From contig NZ_CP160453.1 of NCBI RefSeq assembly GCF_040744945.1, positions 4,030,001 through 4,094,000 of the forward strand: a stretch of 64,000 nucleotides of DNA. The letters are read 5' to 3'. The DNA is from Saccharothrix sp. HUAS TT1 (GTDB lineage: Bacteria > Actinomycetota > Actinomycetes > Mycobacteriales > Pseudonocardiaceae). Shown one piece after another: positions 24,129-33,900 of this stretch (positions are counted from its first letter, which is position 1; each line of letters starts with the position of its first letter). The notes under the pieces are model-generated. The model was given only the letters and a program-made list of their open reading frames with translations, had not been told where the DNA came from and ran no database searches. The position numbers and the translations under genes were made by a program.

Positions 24129-25519
24129 CGGTCAAGCATGACCGCCAATGCCCGGCGCAGCTCCGCCGGCTCCGGCTCGCCGCGCCAGGCCAGGTGGCCG
24201 TCCGGGCGCACCAGCAGCGCGTCGCCGTCGCGGTGGACCCGCCGGACCTCGCCGAGCAGGTCGCGGACCACCGCCGCGCAGCCGTCGCCCGCCGGTCCGG
24301 CCAACGTCCAGCCGAACCCGTTGCCGGTGGCGTGCTCCGCCACCCGGTCGCCGACCCGCGGCCGTCGGCCGGGGCGCCGGCGGGCGTAGCTGGTCCGCAG
24401 CTGCGACGCCCGCTCCCAGATCAGCTCCTCCACCGGCCGCAGGCCCAGCAGCGGGAACAGCACGCGGTCGCGGACCAGCCGGACCGCCCGCGACTCGCCG
24501 AGCACCAGGCCGGTGAGCCCGCTGGTGACGCCGAGCACGTCCTCGGCGACGGGGCGGCGCTCGGCCTGGTAGCCGTCCAGCAGCCGGTCGCCCGCGCGGC
24601 CCTCGGCCACCAGCGCCAGCCGCCACGCGACGTTCTCGGCGTCACCCAGCCCGGTGTTCATGCCCTGCCCGCCGAACGGGCTGTGGATGTGCGCGGCGTC
24701 GCCCGCCAGCAGCACCCGGCCGCGCCGGTAGGTCTCGGCCAGCCGGCGGTGGATGCGGAACACCGACGTCCACAGCCACTCGTCGGCCGCCCGGACGCGC
24801 GCTCCGGCGTGCTGCCGCGCGGCTCGGGCCAGGAAGTCCGGCACGTCCTCGACCGGGGCGCCGGGAGCGGGCGCCATGAACCGCCACACCCCGCCGGGCA
24901 GCGGGAACGCCGAGAACACCGCGCCGCCGTGCGCCCAGACCCCGACCGCGTCGGGCGGCAGCGGCAGCTCCGCCCGGACGTCGCCGAGCACGAAGTTCTC
25001 GACGAGCGGCACGCCGGGGAAGCCGATGCCCGCCGCCTTGCGGACCGCGCTGTGCGCGCCGTCGGCGCCGACCACCCAGTCGGCCGCCACCGGCCCGGCC
25101 GCGGTGGTCGGCGCCACCCCGCGCGCGTCCTGGGTGAGACCGGTGACCGCGACGCCCCACTCCACCTCGACCCCGAGGTCGGCCAGGCGCGCCCGCAGCC
25201 CGGCCTCGACCTCGGCCTGCGACACCAGCAGGCCGGGGCGCCGCACCAGCGCGGTCGGCCGTCCGACCCGCAGCTCGCCCGCGCGGCGACCGCCGACGTG
25301 CACGACCACCCGGCAGACGCCGACCGACCGCTCCGGCAGGTCGCCCAGCGCGCCGAGCCGGTCCAGCACCTCGCTGCCGCGCGGCTGCAACCCCAGCGCG
25401 CGGGACGTGGTCGCCGGACCCGGCGCCGCGTCGACCACCCGCACCCCCACACCGCGCAGGCGCAACGCGCACGCCGTCGCCAGGCCCGTCGGACCGGCGC
25501 CCACCACCACTACGACCAT
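24125..25519 (-). CDS. FAD-dependent aromatic hydroxylase (PheA/TfdB family)
   Basis: A 464-residue class A flavoprotein monooxygenase. It has the FAD Rossmann motif GAGPTG at the very N-terminus, VVGADGAHSAVRKAAGI (DG motif) and LLAGDAAHIHSPFGGQGMNT (GD motif). It uses NAD(P)H and oxygen to hydroxylate an aromatic substrate such as a phenol, a polyketide or an antibiotic like rifamycin or tetracycline. The coupled TetR gene favours a detoxification role, which is inference. Its ATG (25517-25519) lies at the edge of the loop of a perfect 8-bp hairpin. It is transcribed after and in the same direction as nhaA, but is separated from it by its own operator region. Confidence 0.9.
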   Translation of the reverse strand: MVVVVVGAGPTGLATACALRLRGVGVRVVDAAPGPATTSRALGLQPRGSEVLDRLGALGDLPERSVGVCRVVVHVGGRRAGELRVGRPTALVRRPGLLVSQAEVEAGLRARLADLGVEVEWGVAVTGLTQDARGVAPTTAAGPVAADWVVGADGAHSAVRKAAGIGFPGVPLVENFVLGDVRAELPLPPDAVGVWAHGGAVFSAFPLPGGVWRFMAPAPGAPVEDVPDFLARAARQHAGARVRAADEWLWTSVFRIHRRLAETYRRGRVLLAGDAAHIHSPFGGQGMNTGLGDAENVAWRLALVAEGRAGDRLLDGYQAERRPVAEDVLGVTSGLTGLVLGESRAVRLVRDRVLFPLLGLRPVEELIWERASQLRTSYARRRPGRRPRVGDRVAEHATGNGFGWTLAGPAGDGCAAVVRDLLGEVRRVHRDGDALLVRPDGHLAWRGEPEPAELRRALAVMLDR

Positions 25520-25528
25520 GGGTCGTAG
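25510..25528 (-). promoter_or_regulatory. hairpin around the monooxygenase start codon
   Basis: CTACGACC (25510-25517) and GGTCGTAG (25521-25528) are perfect complements around a 3-bp loop. The start codon overlaps this loop, so the structure could limit initiation, or the repeat could be a DNA-level operator. Confidence 0.5.
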
Positions 25529-25530
25529 TG

Positions 25531-25558
25531 TTACTCGCTAACAAAAGTTAGTCAATAA
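25531..25558. promoter_or_regulatory. probable TetR operator
   Basis: TTACTCGCTAAC, AAAA, GTTAGTCAATAA: the two arms are complementary at 9 of 12 positions. The element lies 12 bp upstream of the monooxygenase start and overlaps the nhaA stop codon. Its AT content is far above the surroundings. Confidence 0.6.
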
Positions 25559-26840
25559 CGCGTCGCTGGTGGACGTCCGGGATGCCGTCCTGGTCCTCGT
25601 CCCGCGTCTCCTCCTCGTGGATGCGCTTGTAGACGCGGTTGCGCAGCCGCAGGATCACCGTCGCGACCAGCGCGGACAGCAGCGACCCGAGCAGGATGCC
25701 GACCTTGGCGTCGTCGTAGGGCCTGCTGCCCTCGCCGAACGCCAGTTCGCCGACCAGCAGCGACACCGTGAACCCGATGCCGCCCAGCACCGCCAGGCCG
25801 ACCACGTCCACCCAGGCCAGGTCGTCGTCCAGCTGCGCCTTGGTGAACCGCGCCACCAGCCACGTGGCGGCGGTGATGCCCACCAGCTTGCCCAGCAGCA
25901 GTCCCGTGACGACGCCGATGGTGACCGTGTCCGTCAGCGACGACACCAGCCCGTCGACCCCGCCGAGGGCCACCCCGGAGGCGAAGAACGCGAACACCGG
26001 CACCGCCACGCCGGTCGACAGGGGCCGCCAGCGGTGCTCGAAGTGCTCGGCCAGGCCGGGGCCCTCGCCCGCGCTGCGGCGGATCACCGGCACCGCGAAG
26101 CCCAGGAGCACGCCCGCGACCGTCGCGTGGACGCCCGAGGCGTGCATGAAACCCCAGGTCGCGACGGCCAGCGGCACCAGCACCCACCAGGAGCGCACCC
26201 GGCGCTGCACCAGCACGGTGAACAGCGCCAGCGGCACGGCGGTCAGCAGCAGCGGCGCCACCGCCAGGTCGTCGGTGTAGAAGATCGCGATGATCACGAT
26301 CGCGATCAGGTCGTCCACCACGGCGAGGGTGAGCAGGAACGTCCGCAGCGCGCCCGGCAGGTACCGGCCGATCACCGCCAGCACCGCCAGGGCGAACGCG
26401 ATGTCGGTGGCCGTCGGGACGGCCCAGCCCGAAGCCGCGCCGGGCGTGCCCAGGTTGACCAGCGTGTACAGCAAGGCGGGCACCGCCACCCCGCCGACCG
26501 CGGCGGCCACCGGCACCGCCGCCCGCCGGGGGTCGCGCAGGTCGCCCGCGACGAACTCGCGCTTGAGCTCCAGGCCCGCGACGAAGAAGAACACCGCCAG
26601 CAGCCCGTCGGACGCCCAGTGCCCGACGCTCAGCTCCAGGTGCAGCGGCGCGATGCCGAACTCGAAGCCGCGCAGGGCCTCGTAGGCGGGCGCCCAGGGC
26701 GAGTTCGCCCACACCAGCCCGAGCAGGGCCGCGCCGAGCATGATCACCCCGCCGACGGTCTCCAGCCGGAGGATGTCGGCGATCCGCTTGGCCTCGGGCC
26801 AGGTGCCCCGGTCGAACAACTTGGCTGCGGCGCGCGGCAC
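25548..26840 (-). CDS. nhaA: Na+/H+ antiporter NhaA
   Basis: A 430-residue inner-membrane antiporter that expels sodium in exchange for protons. Diagnostic segments are [37 protein letters not shown] and the ion-binding Asp pair in [33 protein letters not shown] is near the C-terminus. A hydrophilic acidic tail ([13 protein letters not shown]) follows. GTG 26840 is preceded by GGGAG. The 414 bp upstream (26841-27254) contain no gene I can support; I see only a TACTGT -10-like box near 27110, which would serve the rightward SPW gene. Confidence 0.93.
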   Translation of the reverse strand: MPRAAAKLFDRGTWPEAKRIADILRLETVGGVIMLGAALLGLVWANSPWAPAYEALRGFEFGIAPLHLELSVGHWASDGLLAVFFFVAGLELKREFVAGDLRDPRRAAVPVAAAVGGVAVPALLYTLVNLGTPGAASGWAVPTATDIAFALAVLAVIGRYLPGALRTFLLTLAVVDDLIAIVIIAIFYTDDLAVAPLLLTAVPLALFTVLVQRRVRSWWVLVPLAVATWGFMHASGVHATVAGVLLGFAVPVIRRSAGEGPGLAEHFEHRWRPLSTGVAVPVFAFFASGVALGGVDGLVSSLTDTVTIGVVTGLLLGKLVGITAATWLVARFTKAQLDDDLAWVDVVGLAVLGGIGFTVSLLVGELAFGEGSRPYDDAKVGILLGSLLSALVATVILRLRNRVYKRIHEEETRDEDQDGIPDVHQRRVID

Positions 26841-27254
26841 GGACGGCTCCCGAGGGGTCGGTCGGACATGACGCCGACCAGGCTTCCCGGCACACCATGC
26901 CCGGCTGGGGGCAACACCTCGACCCTACCCAGCCCGCGGCGACACCGCCCGCCGCTGTGATCACGCCGACGCGGGAACCCGGAGCCGCCGGGTGGCTCCC
27001 CGGGCTGCCCGGTGGGCGGTTTGTCCGGTGGCTCGGCGCTCAGGGCCCTGGCCGCGGGCACGTCGGCGGGGACGGCGACTCGGCAGCGGCCGGCACGCGC
27101 CCGGCTCCGTCTACTGTGGACGACCCGTCGCGCCCGGTCGGCGGGAGTGGATCGCAAGGCAAGCGTCAGGTCCACCCGCGCGCGGCGGTGCCACGATTTG
27201 GACGGGTCGCACAACGGCGTGCGGCCGTCATCCGCTCGTGGGGAGGAGAGTGCT

Positions 27255-27686
27255 GTGGCGTCCGTGGGAACGCCGTTGTCCGCGGCGCGATGGGACGCGG
27301 TGGTCTCGTTCGGGGTCGCGGTCAGCTTCCTGGCCGGCCTCTGGCTGCTGATGGCGCCCTTCGCGCTCGGCTACCAGGCCGTCGGCGACTTCGACCCCCG
27401 CTGGAACAGCGTGCTCGTCGGGTTCGCGGTGGCGGTGTGCTCGCTGGTGCACGCGATGGCGCCGCGCGAGACGCCGTGGCTGGGCCCGGTGCTGCTGGCG
27501 GTCGGGGCGTGGCTGGTCGTCAAGTCCTTCGCGGTGTCGGCTCCGGGCGGCACCGCGGTCAACGACCTGGTCACCGGCGCCGTCGTGGTGGTCGCGGGGG
27601 TGGGCGCGGTGGTCAGGGCGGCCGTCCGGCGACGCGCGGGCGGTCGGGCGCGTGGCGGCGCGGAAGTCGACGTCCCGCGATCGTGA
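27255..27686 (+). CDS. SPW-repeat membrane protein
   Basis: A 143-residue membrane protein with four predicted helices arranged as two repeats. The first repeat contains VSFLAGLWLLMAPFALGY, the tryptophan/proline signature of the SPW family; the second begins near LGPVLLAVGAWLVVKSF. The role is unknown. The GTG start at 27255 has GGGAGGAGAG immediately upstream. The stop overlaps the next small gene by 4 bp (GTGA), so the two are translationally coupled. Confidence 0.78.
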   Translation: MASVGTPLSAARWDAVVSFGVAVSFLAGLWLLMAPFALGYQAVGDFDPRWNSVLVGFAVAVCSLVHAMAPRETPWLGPVLLAVGAWLVVKSFAVSAPGGTAVNDLVTGAVVVVAGVGAVVRAAVRRRAGGRARGGAEVDVPRS

Positions 27687-27868
27687 CCGCCATCCCCAGC
27701 GGCCGGGACCCCCTGACGCTGCTCCTGATCTGCGACAGCTGCGGCCGCGCCTTCGAGGGCGACGAGCACCTGCCGTGGGTCGTCCTGTGGGCGAAGGCGA
27801 TAGCCGTCGGGTGGCGCGGTCGGGACCGTGCGATCGGCCCCCACCGCTGCGCCTTCTGCCCGGTCTGA
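27683..27868 (+). CDS. 61-residue zinc-ribbon-like protein
   Basis: A short protein with two CxxC pairs: LICDSCGRAF near residues 16-25 and HRCAFCPV at the C-terminus, separated by VVLWAKAIAVGWRGRDR. The spacing fits a zinc ribbon. It begins in a GTGA overlap with the SPW gene. I do not recognise a named family. After the stop, 27868-27910 holds short direct repeats (CTGACCAGGCG twice, GTTATGGCCAG twice), and no gene. Confidence 0.65.
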   Translation: MTAIPSGRDPLTLLLICDSCGRAFEGDEHLPWVVLWAKAIAVGWRGRDRAIGPHRCAFCPV

Positions 27869-27927
27869 CCAGGCGGTCTGACCAGGCGTTATGGCCAGCG
27901 GTTATGGCCAGACGTCCCGACCGGGTG

Positions 27928-28425
27928 TCACACGGGTGAGGGTGCCGCGAGCGCCAGGCCCAGCGGCAGGTGCGGTCGTTCGGCGCCGACGACGAGGGCC
28001 AGCGCGTCCAGCGCCTCGGTCAGCCAGCCGTCCAGCGACGACACGGCCATCCCGGCCGGTCCGGTCAGCTCCACCGCGACGGCGCTGCGCCCCGGCGCCA
28101 TCCGCAACACCCGCAGGCTCCCCGCGTAGGTCGCCGCGTCACCGCCCCACTGCACCCGCAGGTCCTCCCAGTCGATGCGCACCTGCCGCTCGCGCGGCTC
28201 GTCACGCGCGCCGCCGCGGGGCCACAGGCGCAGCAGGCCCGGCCCGTACAGCTCCACCTCGACGCCCGCCGGCAGCCACGCGGCCAGGTGCTCCAGGTCG
28301 GTGACGACGTCGAACACGGCCTCCGCGTCGGCGGGCATCGACCTCGTCCGGACCGCGCGCGCCGCCGCGCCGGCCGTGGTGTCCGCTGTGCTGGTGGGCG
28401 CGTGCTCGCGGTAGGTCATGGGCAT
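27928..28425 (-). CDS. SRPBCC/START-fold protein
   Basis: A 165-residue protein with the helix-grip pattern of polyketide cyclase-like and lipid-transfer domains: VRTRSMPADAEAVFDVVTDL near residue 25, then LEHLAAWLPAGVEVELYGPG, and a C-terminal helix (SSLDGWLTEALDALALVV). It would bind a hydrophobic ligand; the ligand is unknown. It stands alone between convergent and divergent neighbours. The first 20 residues look unstructured, and the ATG at 28425 has an AGAGGGAT ribosome site. Confidence 0.72.
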   Translation of the reverse strand: MPMTYREHAPTSTADTTAGAAARAVRTRSMPADAEAVFDVVTDLEHLAAWLPAGVEVELYGPGLLRLWPRGGARDEPRERQVRIDWEDLRVQWGGDAATYAGSLRVLRMAPGRSAVAVELTGPAGMAVSSLDGWLTEALDALALVVGAERPHLPLGLALAAPSPV

Positions 28426-28616
28426 CCCTCTCGTCGGCTCCGCCCCATCCTGTGCCGGAACACGCGCGCTGCACCTGACGAGCTGCTGACGATCCGGGCG
28501 CCGGGGTTCGACCGCCGCCGGGACCGGTGGGGTTGGCGGCCCCGGACCGGGGGTATCTGGCGGGAGCGCGGTCGGAACCCGTTCGACGGCGGGTCTCGAC
28601 CGAGAGGAGATGCCCG

Positions 28617-29918
28617 GTGGGTTCGGCTGCTGTCGCCTACGCCAGCGCGGGTGCGGCGACGCTCTTGGCCGCGCTGCTGCCGCGGGTGCTCGGCCGCGCG
28701 CCGATCTCGATGCCGATGGTCTTCCTGGCCGCAGGCGCGGTCGCGTTCGCGGTCATCGAGCCGCTGCCCGACCCGGACCCGACGCGGCACGGCTCGGTCA
28801 CCGTGCACCTGACCGAGCTGTGCGTGATCGTCTCGCTGATGGGCGCGGGCCTCGCGCTCAACCGGCCGGTCGGCCTGCGCCGCTGGTCCACGACCTGGCG
28901 GCTGCTCGGCATCACCATGCCGCTGTCCATGCTGGCCGTCGGGGTGCTGGGGTGGGGCGTGCTGGGCTGGGGCCTGGCGTCGTCGCTGCTGCTGGCGGCG
29001 GTGCTGGCGCCGACCGACCCGGTGCTCGCCAGCGAGGTGCAGGTGGCCGAGCCCGCCGAGAACCCGGACGACCCCGGCGAGGGCGAGGACGAGGCGCGGT
29101 TCGCGCTGACGTCCGAGGCCGGGCTGAACGACGGGCTGGCGTTCCCGTTCACCTACGCCGCCGTGGCCATCAGCCTCGTCGGCGCGGCGCCGGACGCCTG
29201 GCTGCCGGAGTGGCTCGCGGTGGACGTGCTGTGGCGGTTGGCGTGCGGCGTGCTCGTCGGGCTGCTCACCGGGTGGGGGCTGCGCAAGCTGTTCTTCGCC
29301 GCGCCGTCGAAGAAGCTGCGGCTGGCGGAGCACGCGGAGGGCTTCGTGGCGCTGGCCGCCACGTTCCTGGCGTACGGGCTCACCGAGCTGGCCGAGGGCT
29401 ACGGCTTCGTCGCCGTCTTCGTGTGCGCCTGCACGATCCGGGCGGCCGAGCGCTCCCACGGCTACCACCGCGTGCTGCACCAGTACGTCGAGCAGGTCGA
29501 GCGGATGCTGACGGTGCTGGTCATCTTCCTGCTGGGCGGCGCGGCCGTGACCGGCCTGCTGGCCGGCGTCGGGTGGCGGGACGTGCTGGTGGCGCTGGTC
29601 GTCCTGCTGGCCGTGCGGCCGCTGGCCGGGCTGATCGGCCTGGCGCGCGGCAAGACCGGGCCGCGCGAGCGGGCGGTCATCTCGTTCTTCGGCGTGCGGG
29701 GCGTGGGGTCGCTGTTCTACGTCGCCTACGCGCTGCAGTCCGGGCAGTTCGCCGACCAGGACGCCATCTGGCGGGTGGTCGGCCTGGTCGTGATCGGCTC
29801 GATCGTCCTGCACGGCGTCACCGCGACCCCGTCGATACTGCTGCTGGACCGGCTGCGCCGCCGCGCCGCCCGCGCCCGGCACGGCGACCCGGACCGGGCA
29901 CCCCAGACCCCGGTCTGA
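28617..29918 (+). CDS. CPA1-type Na+/H+ antiporter (NhaP family)
   Basis: A 433-residue membrane protein with 12-13 helices. Typical CPA1 segments are LLLAAVLAPTDPVLASEVQV, FALTSEAGLNDGLAFPFTY (the conserved ND ion-binding pair) and ISFFGVRGVGSLFYVAYAL. An insert of acidic residues (NPDDPGEGEDEARF) precedes the ND helix. GTG 28617 is preceded by GAGAGGAGA, and the upstream extension is Arg-rich and unlikely to be translated. It is the second cation/proton antiporter in 4 kb after nhaA. The 232-bp gap downstream shows nothing I can name. Confidence 0.9.
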   Translation: MGSAAVAYASAGAATLLAALLPRVLGRAPISMPMVFLAAGAVAFAVIEPLPDPDPTRHGSVTVHLTELCVIVSLMGAGLALNRPVGLRRWSTTWRLLGITMPLSMLAVGVLGWGVLGWGLASSLLLAAVLAPTDPVLASEVQVAEPAENPDDPGEGEDEARFALTSEAGLNDGLAFPFTYAAVAISLVGAAPDAWLPEWLAVDVLWRLACGVLVGLLTGWGLRKLFFAAPSKKLRLAEHAEGFVALAATFLAYGLTELAEGYGFVAVFVCACTIRAAERSHGYHRVLHQYVEQVERMLTVLVIFLLGGAAVTGLLAGVGWRDVLVALVVLLAVRPLAGLIGLARGKTGPRERAVISFFGVRGVGSLFYVAYALQSGQFADQDAIWRVVGLVVIGSIVLHGVTATPSILLLDRLRRRAARARHGDPDRAPQTPV

Positions 29919-30150
29919 CCGCTCGGTCCGCGACGCCCGGCTTCACCGACCACCCGCCGGGAGCAGCCCCCGAGGTCGCCGCCGACACCACGCCGGTCGG
30001 CGCGCGGTCGGATCCGTTCGACCCGGGTGCCCCTGCCCGCGGTCCGCCTCCGGCTCGGCGTCGGCCCGGTCGAACCAGGGCTTCGAGCCGGCGCCGTCCC
30101 GGCTGCGGGTAGGTTGCTCCGGTGCCCGTCCGCCCCACCGGGAAGACCCG

Positions 30151-30537
30151 ATGATCCCTGTCCTCGCGACCGCGTTGACGGTCCTGGCGCTCGTCGCGGC
30201 CCTGTGGTCGCTGGTGCTCGTCATCGCCGACCGGCCCATCACGCTCGCCACCAAGCCGACCCTGGGCCTGGCCGCCGCCGTCGTGCTGCTGGAGGTCGGG
30301 TTGCTCGTCCAGGCGATCGCGGCCCTGGTCAGCGTGCTGGCCGCGGACCGCGCCGGGTTGGACGCGCCGACGTTCTTCGGCTACCTGATCGCGGTGGTCG
30401 CGGTGCTGCCCGCCGGGGCGTACTGGGCGCTGGGCGACCGGTCGCGGTGGGGCGCCGGGGTGCTGGCCGTGGCGTGCCTGAGCGTGCCGGTGATGGTCCT
30501 GCGCCTGAACCAGCTCTGGGCGGTGACCCATGGCTGA
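30151..30537 (+). CDS. small integral membrane protein
   Basis: A 128-residue protein with four hydrophobic helices (VLATALTVLALVAALWSLVLV at the start, LGLAAAVVLLEVGLLVQAI, FFGYLIAVVAVLPAGAYWAL, GVLAVACLSVPVMVL). The loops are short and it has no recognisable domain. The stop overlaps the next gene by 8 bp, so it is made with it. It resembles widespread uncharacterised actinobacterial membrane-protein pairs. GGGAAG lies before the ATG. Confidence 0.72.
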   Translation: MIPVLATALTVLALVAALWSLVLVIADRPITLATKPTLGLAAAVVLLEVGLLVQAIAALVSVLAADRAGLDAPTFFGYLIAVVAVLPAGAYWALGDRSRWGAGVLAVACLSVPVMVLRLNQLWAVTHG

Positions 30538-30967
30538 CCGGCACGACGAGCTGCGGCGCACCACCCGGTCCGGGCCCGGCCGGATGCTGATCGCCGTGTA
30601 CGGCGTCTTCGCCCTCGCCGCCACCGCCCGGTCGGCCGTGCAGGTCGCCACCCGGTTCGGCGAGGCGCCGCTGGCGTACTCGCTGTCGGCGTTCGCGGCC
30701 GCCGTGTACGTCGTGGCCACGTTGGCGCTGGCCGGGGTGGTGTCCCGGCGGGTCGCCTACCTCGCGTGCGGTGTCGAGCTGGCCGGCGTGGTCCTGGTCG
30801 GCCTGGCCGGTCTCGCGTTCCCCGACGCGTTCCCGGAGGCCACCGTGTGGTCGGACTTCGGCGGCGGCTACGGGTTCGTCCCGCTGGTGCTGCCCGTGCT
30901 CGGGCTGCTGTGGCTGCGCCGCGCCGGCCGCGCTCAGCTCGACCGCACCACGACGTCCACCCAGTAG
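30530..30967 (+). CDS. small integral membrane protein, partner of the preceding gene
   Basis: A 145-residue protein with a charged start (MADRHDELRRTTRSGPGRM) and four helices. WSDFGGGYGFVPLVLPVLGL before the last helix is a recurring feature of this uncharacterised family. It overlaps the upstream membrane gene by 8 bp, indicating coupled expression. Its last 34 bp overlap the 3' end of the convergent DUF4082 gene, leaving no space for an intergenic terminator. Confidence 0.74.
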   Translation: MADRHDELRRTTRSGPGRMLIAVYGVFALAATARSAVQVATRFGEAPLAYSLSAFAAAVYVVATLALAGVVSRRVAYLACGVELAGVVLVGLAGLAFPDAFPEATVWSDFGGGYGFVPLVLPVLGLLWLRRAGRAQLDRTTTSTQ

Positions 30968-33900
30968 TTGGTGGCGTTGAACGACGAGCCGGGGAAGCTG
31001 CCCGCCGGGCCGTAGGTGAACACCCCGTTGCCGCCGTCGGCCGGCGCGGTCAGCGTGTCGCGCACGTGGTCGGCGGCGAAGAAGCCCGCCGAGGCCGAGT
31101 ACCACCCGTTCGTGTGGTACGACGCGATGTAGGTGGTGCCGGGGTCCAGCGGCACGGACGTGCCGAAGGCGACCTCCTGCCAACCGGTCCCGGTCTCGCC
31201 GGTGAACGTCGCGGACGCCAGCAGCACCCCGCCGGCGGTCCACAGGTGGGCCACGTGCTCGCCGGTGTTGCGCGGTCCTTTGTAGAACCGGATGCCGACG
31301 GCCCTGGCGTCCGCCGCCGAGGTGCGGAACTTCGTGCCCAGCTGCACGGGGCTGCCGTCGTGCACCGTCACCGTCCCGGGGGTGTCGCCGACGTCGAACA
31401 GGCTGCGGAGGGCCGGCGCGGGCGCCAGCACCACCACGTCCACCCAGTAGTCGGTGGCGTCGGCCGAGGAGTCCGGGAACGCGGTGGCCGGGCCGTGGGC
31501 GAACACGCCGTTGCCGCCGGAGCTGCCGTCGGCGGGCGCGACGAGCGCGTTGCTGGTCCGCGCCACCGCGAAGGCGTTCGCGGTGGCCGAGTAGCGCCCG
31601 ACCTCGGTGTGGTACGCCGCGACGTAGGTGTCGCCCGGGGTCAGCGCCACGGGTGTGTCGAAGGCGACCTCCTGCCAGCCGCTCGCGGTCTCGTCGCCGA
31701 ACGTGGCGGTGGCGAGCAGCGCGCCGCTGGTCGTCCACAGGCTGCCGACGTGCGTGCCGGTGTTCTGCACGTCCTTGTAGAACCGGATGCCGGTGGCCTC
31801 GGCGCCGGGGGTGCCGCAGCGGAACTTCACGCCGAGCTGGGTCGCCTCCCCGTCGTCGGCGGGAGCGGTCGCGGGCGCGTCGGACGGCTTGAACAGCGTC
31901 TGCCGGACCGCGGCGGCCAGGACGTTCACCGACACCGTCGCGGACACCGGCGGGTTGTGGCCGTTGGTGACCGAGTACCGGAACGTGGCGAGGCCGGAGA
32001 AGCCCGCGTCCGGCGTGAAGGTGGCGGTCCGGGCTGACGCGGACCACGTCACCGCGCCGTTGACCGGGTCGTGCGCGCCGGTGATCGACAGCGGGTAGCC
32101 GTTGGGGTCGTTGTCGTTGGCCAGCAGCGCCGCGGCCGGGACGTCGATCGCGGCGCCCTGGTTGGTGCTGAACCCGGCGTCGTTGCCCGCCACCGGCGGC
32201 AGGTCGCCGTCGCCGCCCGCGCGGACGAACACGACGTCGGCCCAGTAGTTGGCGTTGTTGAACGAGTCGGCCGGGAACGTGCCCGGCGCGCCGTAGGCGT
32301 AGACGCCGCTGGTCGCGGTGATCGCGCCGCTGGAGCGCGGCACGCGGTAGTAGTTCGTGTCGGCGGAGTAGTAGCCCACCGTGTGGTACGACGCGACGTA
32401 GGTCGAGCCGGGGTTGAGCCCGACGGGCGTCTCGAACGACGCCTCCTGCCAGCCGCTCGCCGTCTCGTCGGTGAACTCCGCCTCGGCGAGCAGCATCCCG
32501 CTGCCGCTCCACAGGTGCGCCACGTGCCCGCTCGCGTCGTCGGGGTTCTTGTGGAACCGGACGCCGGTCGCCGTGCCGGGCGTGCTGACCGAGAACCGCA
32601 CGCCCAGCTCCAGCGAGGCGAACTCGCCGGACCGCCGGGTGAACGGCACGTCGTCGGGGGTGAACAGGGCCACCTCGGCCGCCGGCGTCACGGTCACCGG
32701 CACCTCCGCGGCCGGCCCGGTGTTGAGGCTGTCGTCGATCGCGCGGACCCGGACCACGTGCTCGCCGGGCAGGAGCGGCCACCAGTCGAACGCCCAGTCG
32801 GTCGTGCCGCTCGCCGCGCGCCAGGTCGTGCCGCCGTCGACGGACACCTCCACGGCCGCCACCAGCCCGTCGACGTCGGCCGCCGTGCCGGTGACCGCCA
32901 AGCGCCGCTGCTGCACCGCGGTGGCGCCCGGAGCGGGGGAGGTGACGACGACGGTCGGCGGCGTGGTGTCGGTCGAGGCGATCGCGGCGGTCAGCTCGCC
33001 CTGCAGCGTGGTCGGCTGCGCGGCCATGTCGGCGAGGACGTTCACCATCAGCTGCTGGACGTCGCGGTCCTCCCCGATCTCCGGCACGGCGCCGCTGTTG
33101 GTGTAGTCGTGCTCGGGGTCCAGGCCGAACGACCAGAACACGGTGCCCGCGCCGAACACGATCGCGCCGCTCGGCGCCCGGTGGAGCGTCAGGTGGTGGG
33201 TGGCGGGCGCGACCCCGACCGTGAGGCCGTAGTCGACCAGGTACTTGTGCACGACGACGTCGCTGGACGACAGGTGCACCGAGCCGGGAGCGCGGAACCG
33301 GTTGTCGGGCGACTCGTCCCACTCGTAGCCGAGCAACCCCTCGCTGAGCCGCGCCGTGCCACCGGGCGGGGTCGACGCGAGCGGCGCGTCGCGCCAGAAC
33401 CTCAGCCGGGCCATCCGGTGCGGCACCTCGATGACGTCGGCGCGGTGCGAGTCGACCTGGAAGACAGTGCCGGTCAGGGAGTTCTCCGGCCGGCCGCCGT
33501 CGGACGGCGGCGAGGCGAGCGGGTCGCGCCAGGTGCCGGTCCACCGCGGGCTCGGGTCGATCTTGCGGCTGGACCTGGTCTCCTTGTAGCACACCAGGGT
33601 GCGGTTGGGGACGCCGTTGAGGTCGGGCTCCCAGCGGGTCTTCCAGTAGACCTCGTTGCCGCTGATGAAGACCAGGTGCACGCCCGCGTCCCGGGCCGCT
33701 TCGACGTGCGCGCGCTGCTCGCCCGACCAGTACTCGTCGTGCCCGGTGGACATGAACACCTTGAACGGGGTCAGCGGCACGTCGCCGGGCCCGGTGTCGA
33801 CGCCGCTGAGGTAGGCGACGTCGTAGCCGTTGCGCTCCAGCCAGCGGATCGCCGCGTACTCGGCGCTCATCACGTAGTCCTGCGGCCCGGCGTACAGGCC

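Noticed and set aside
26841..27254. A gene in the 414-bp gap between nhaA and the SPW gene
   Set aside because: Open frames there have no ribosome site, no family resemblance and poor codon pattern.
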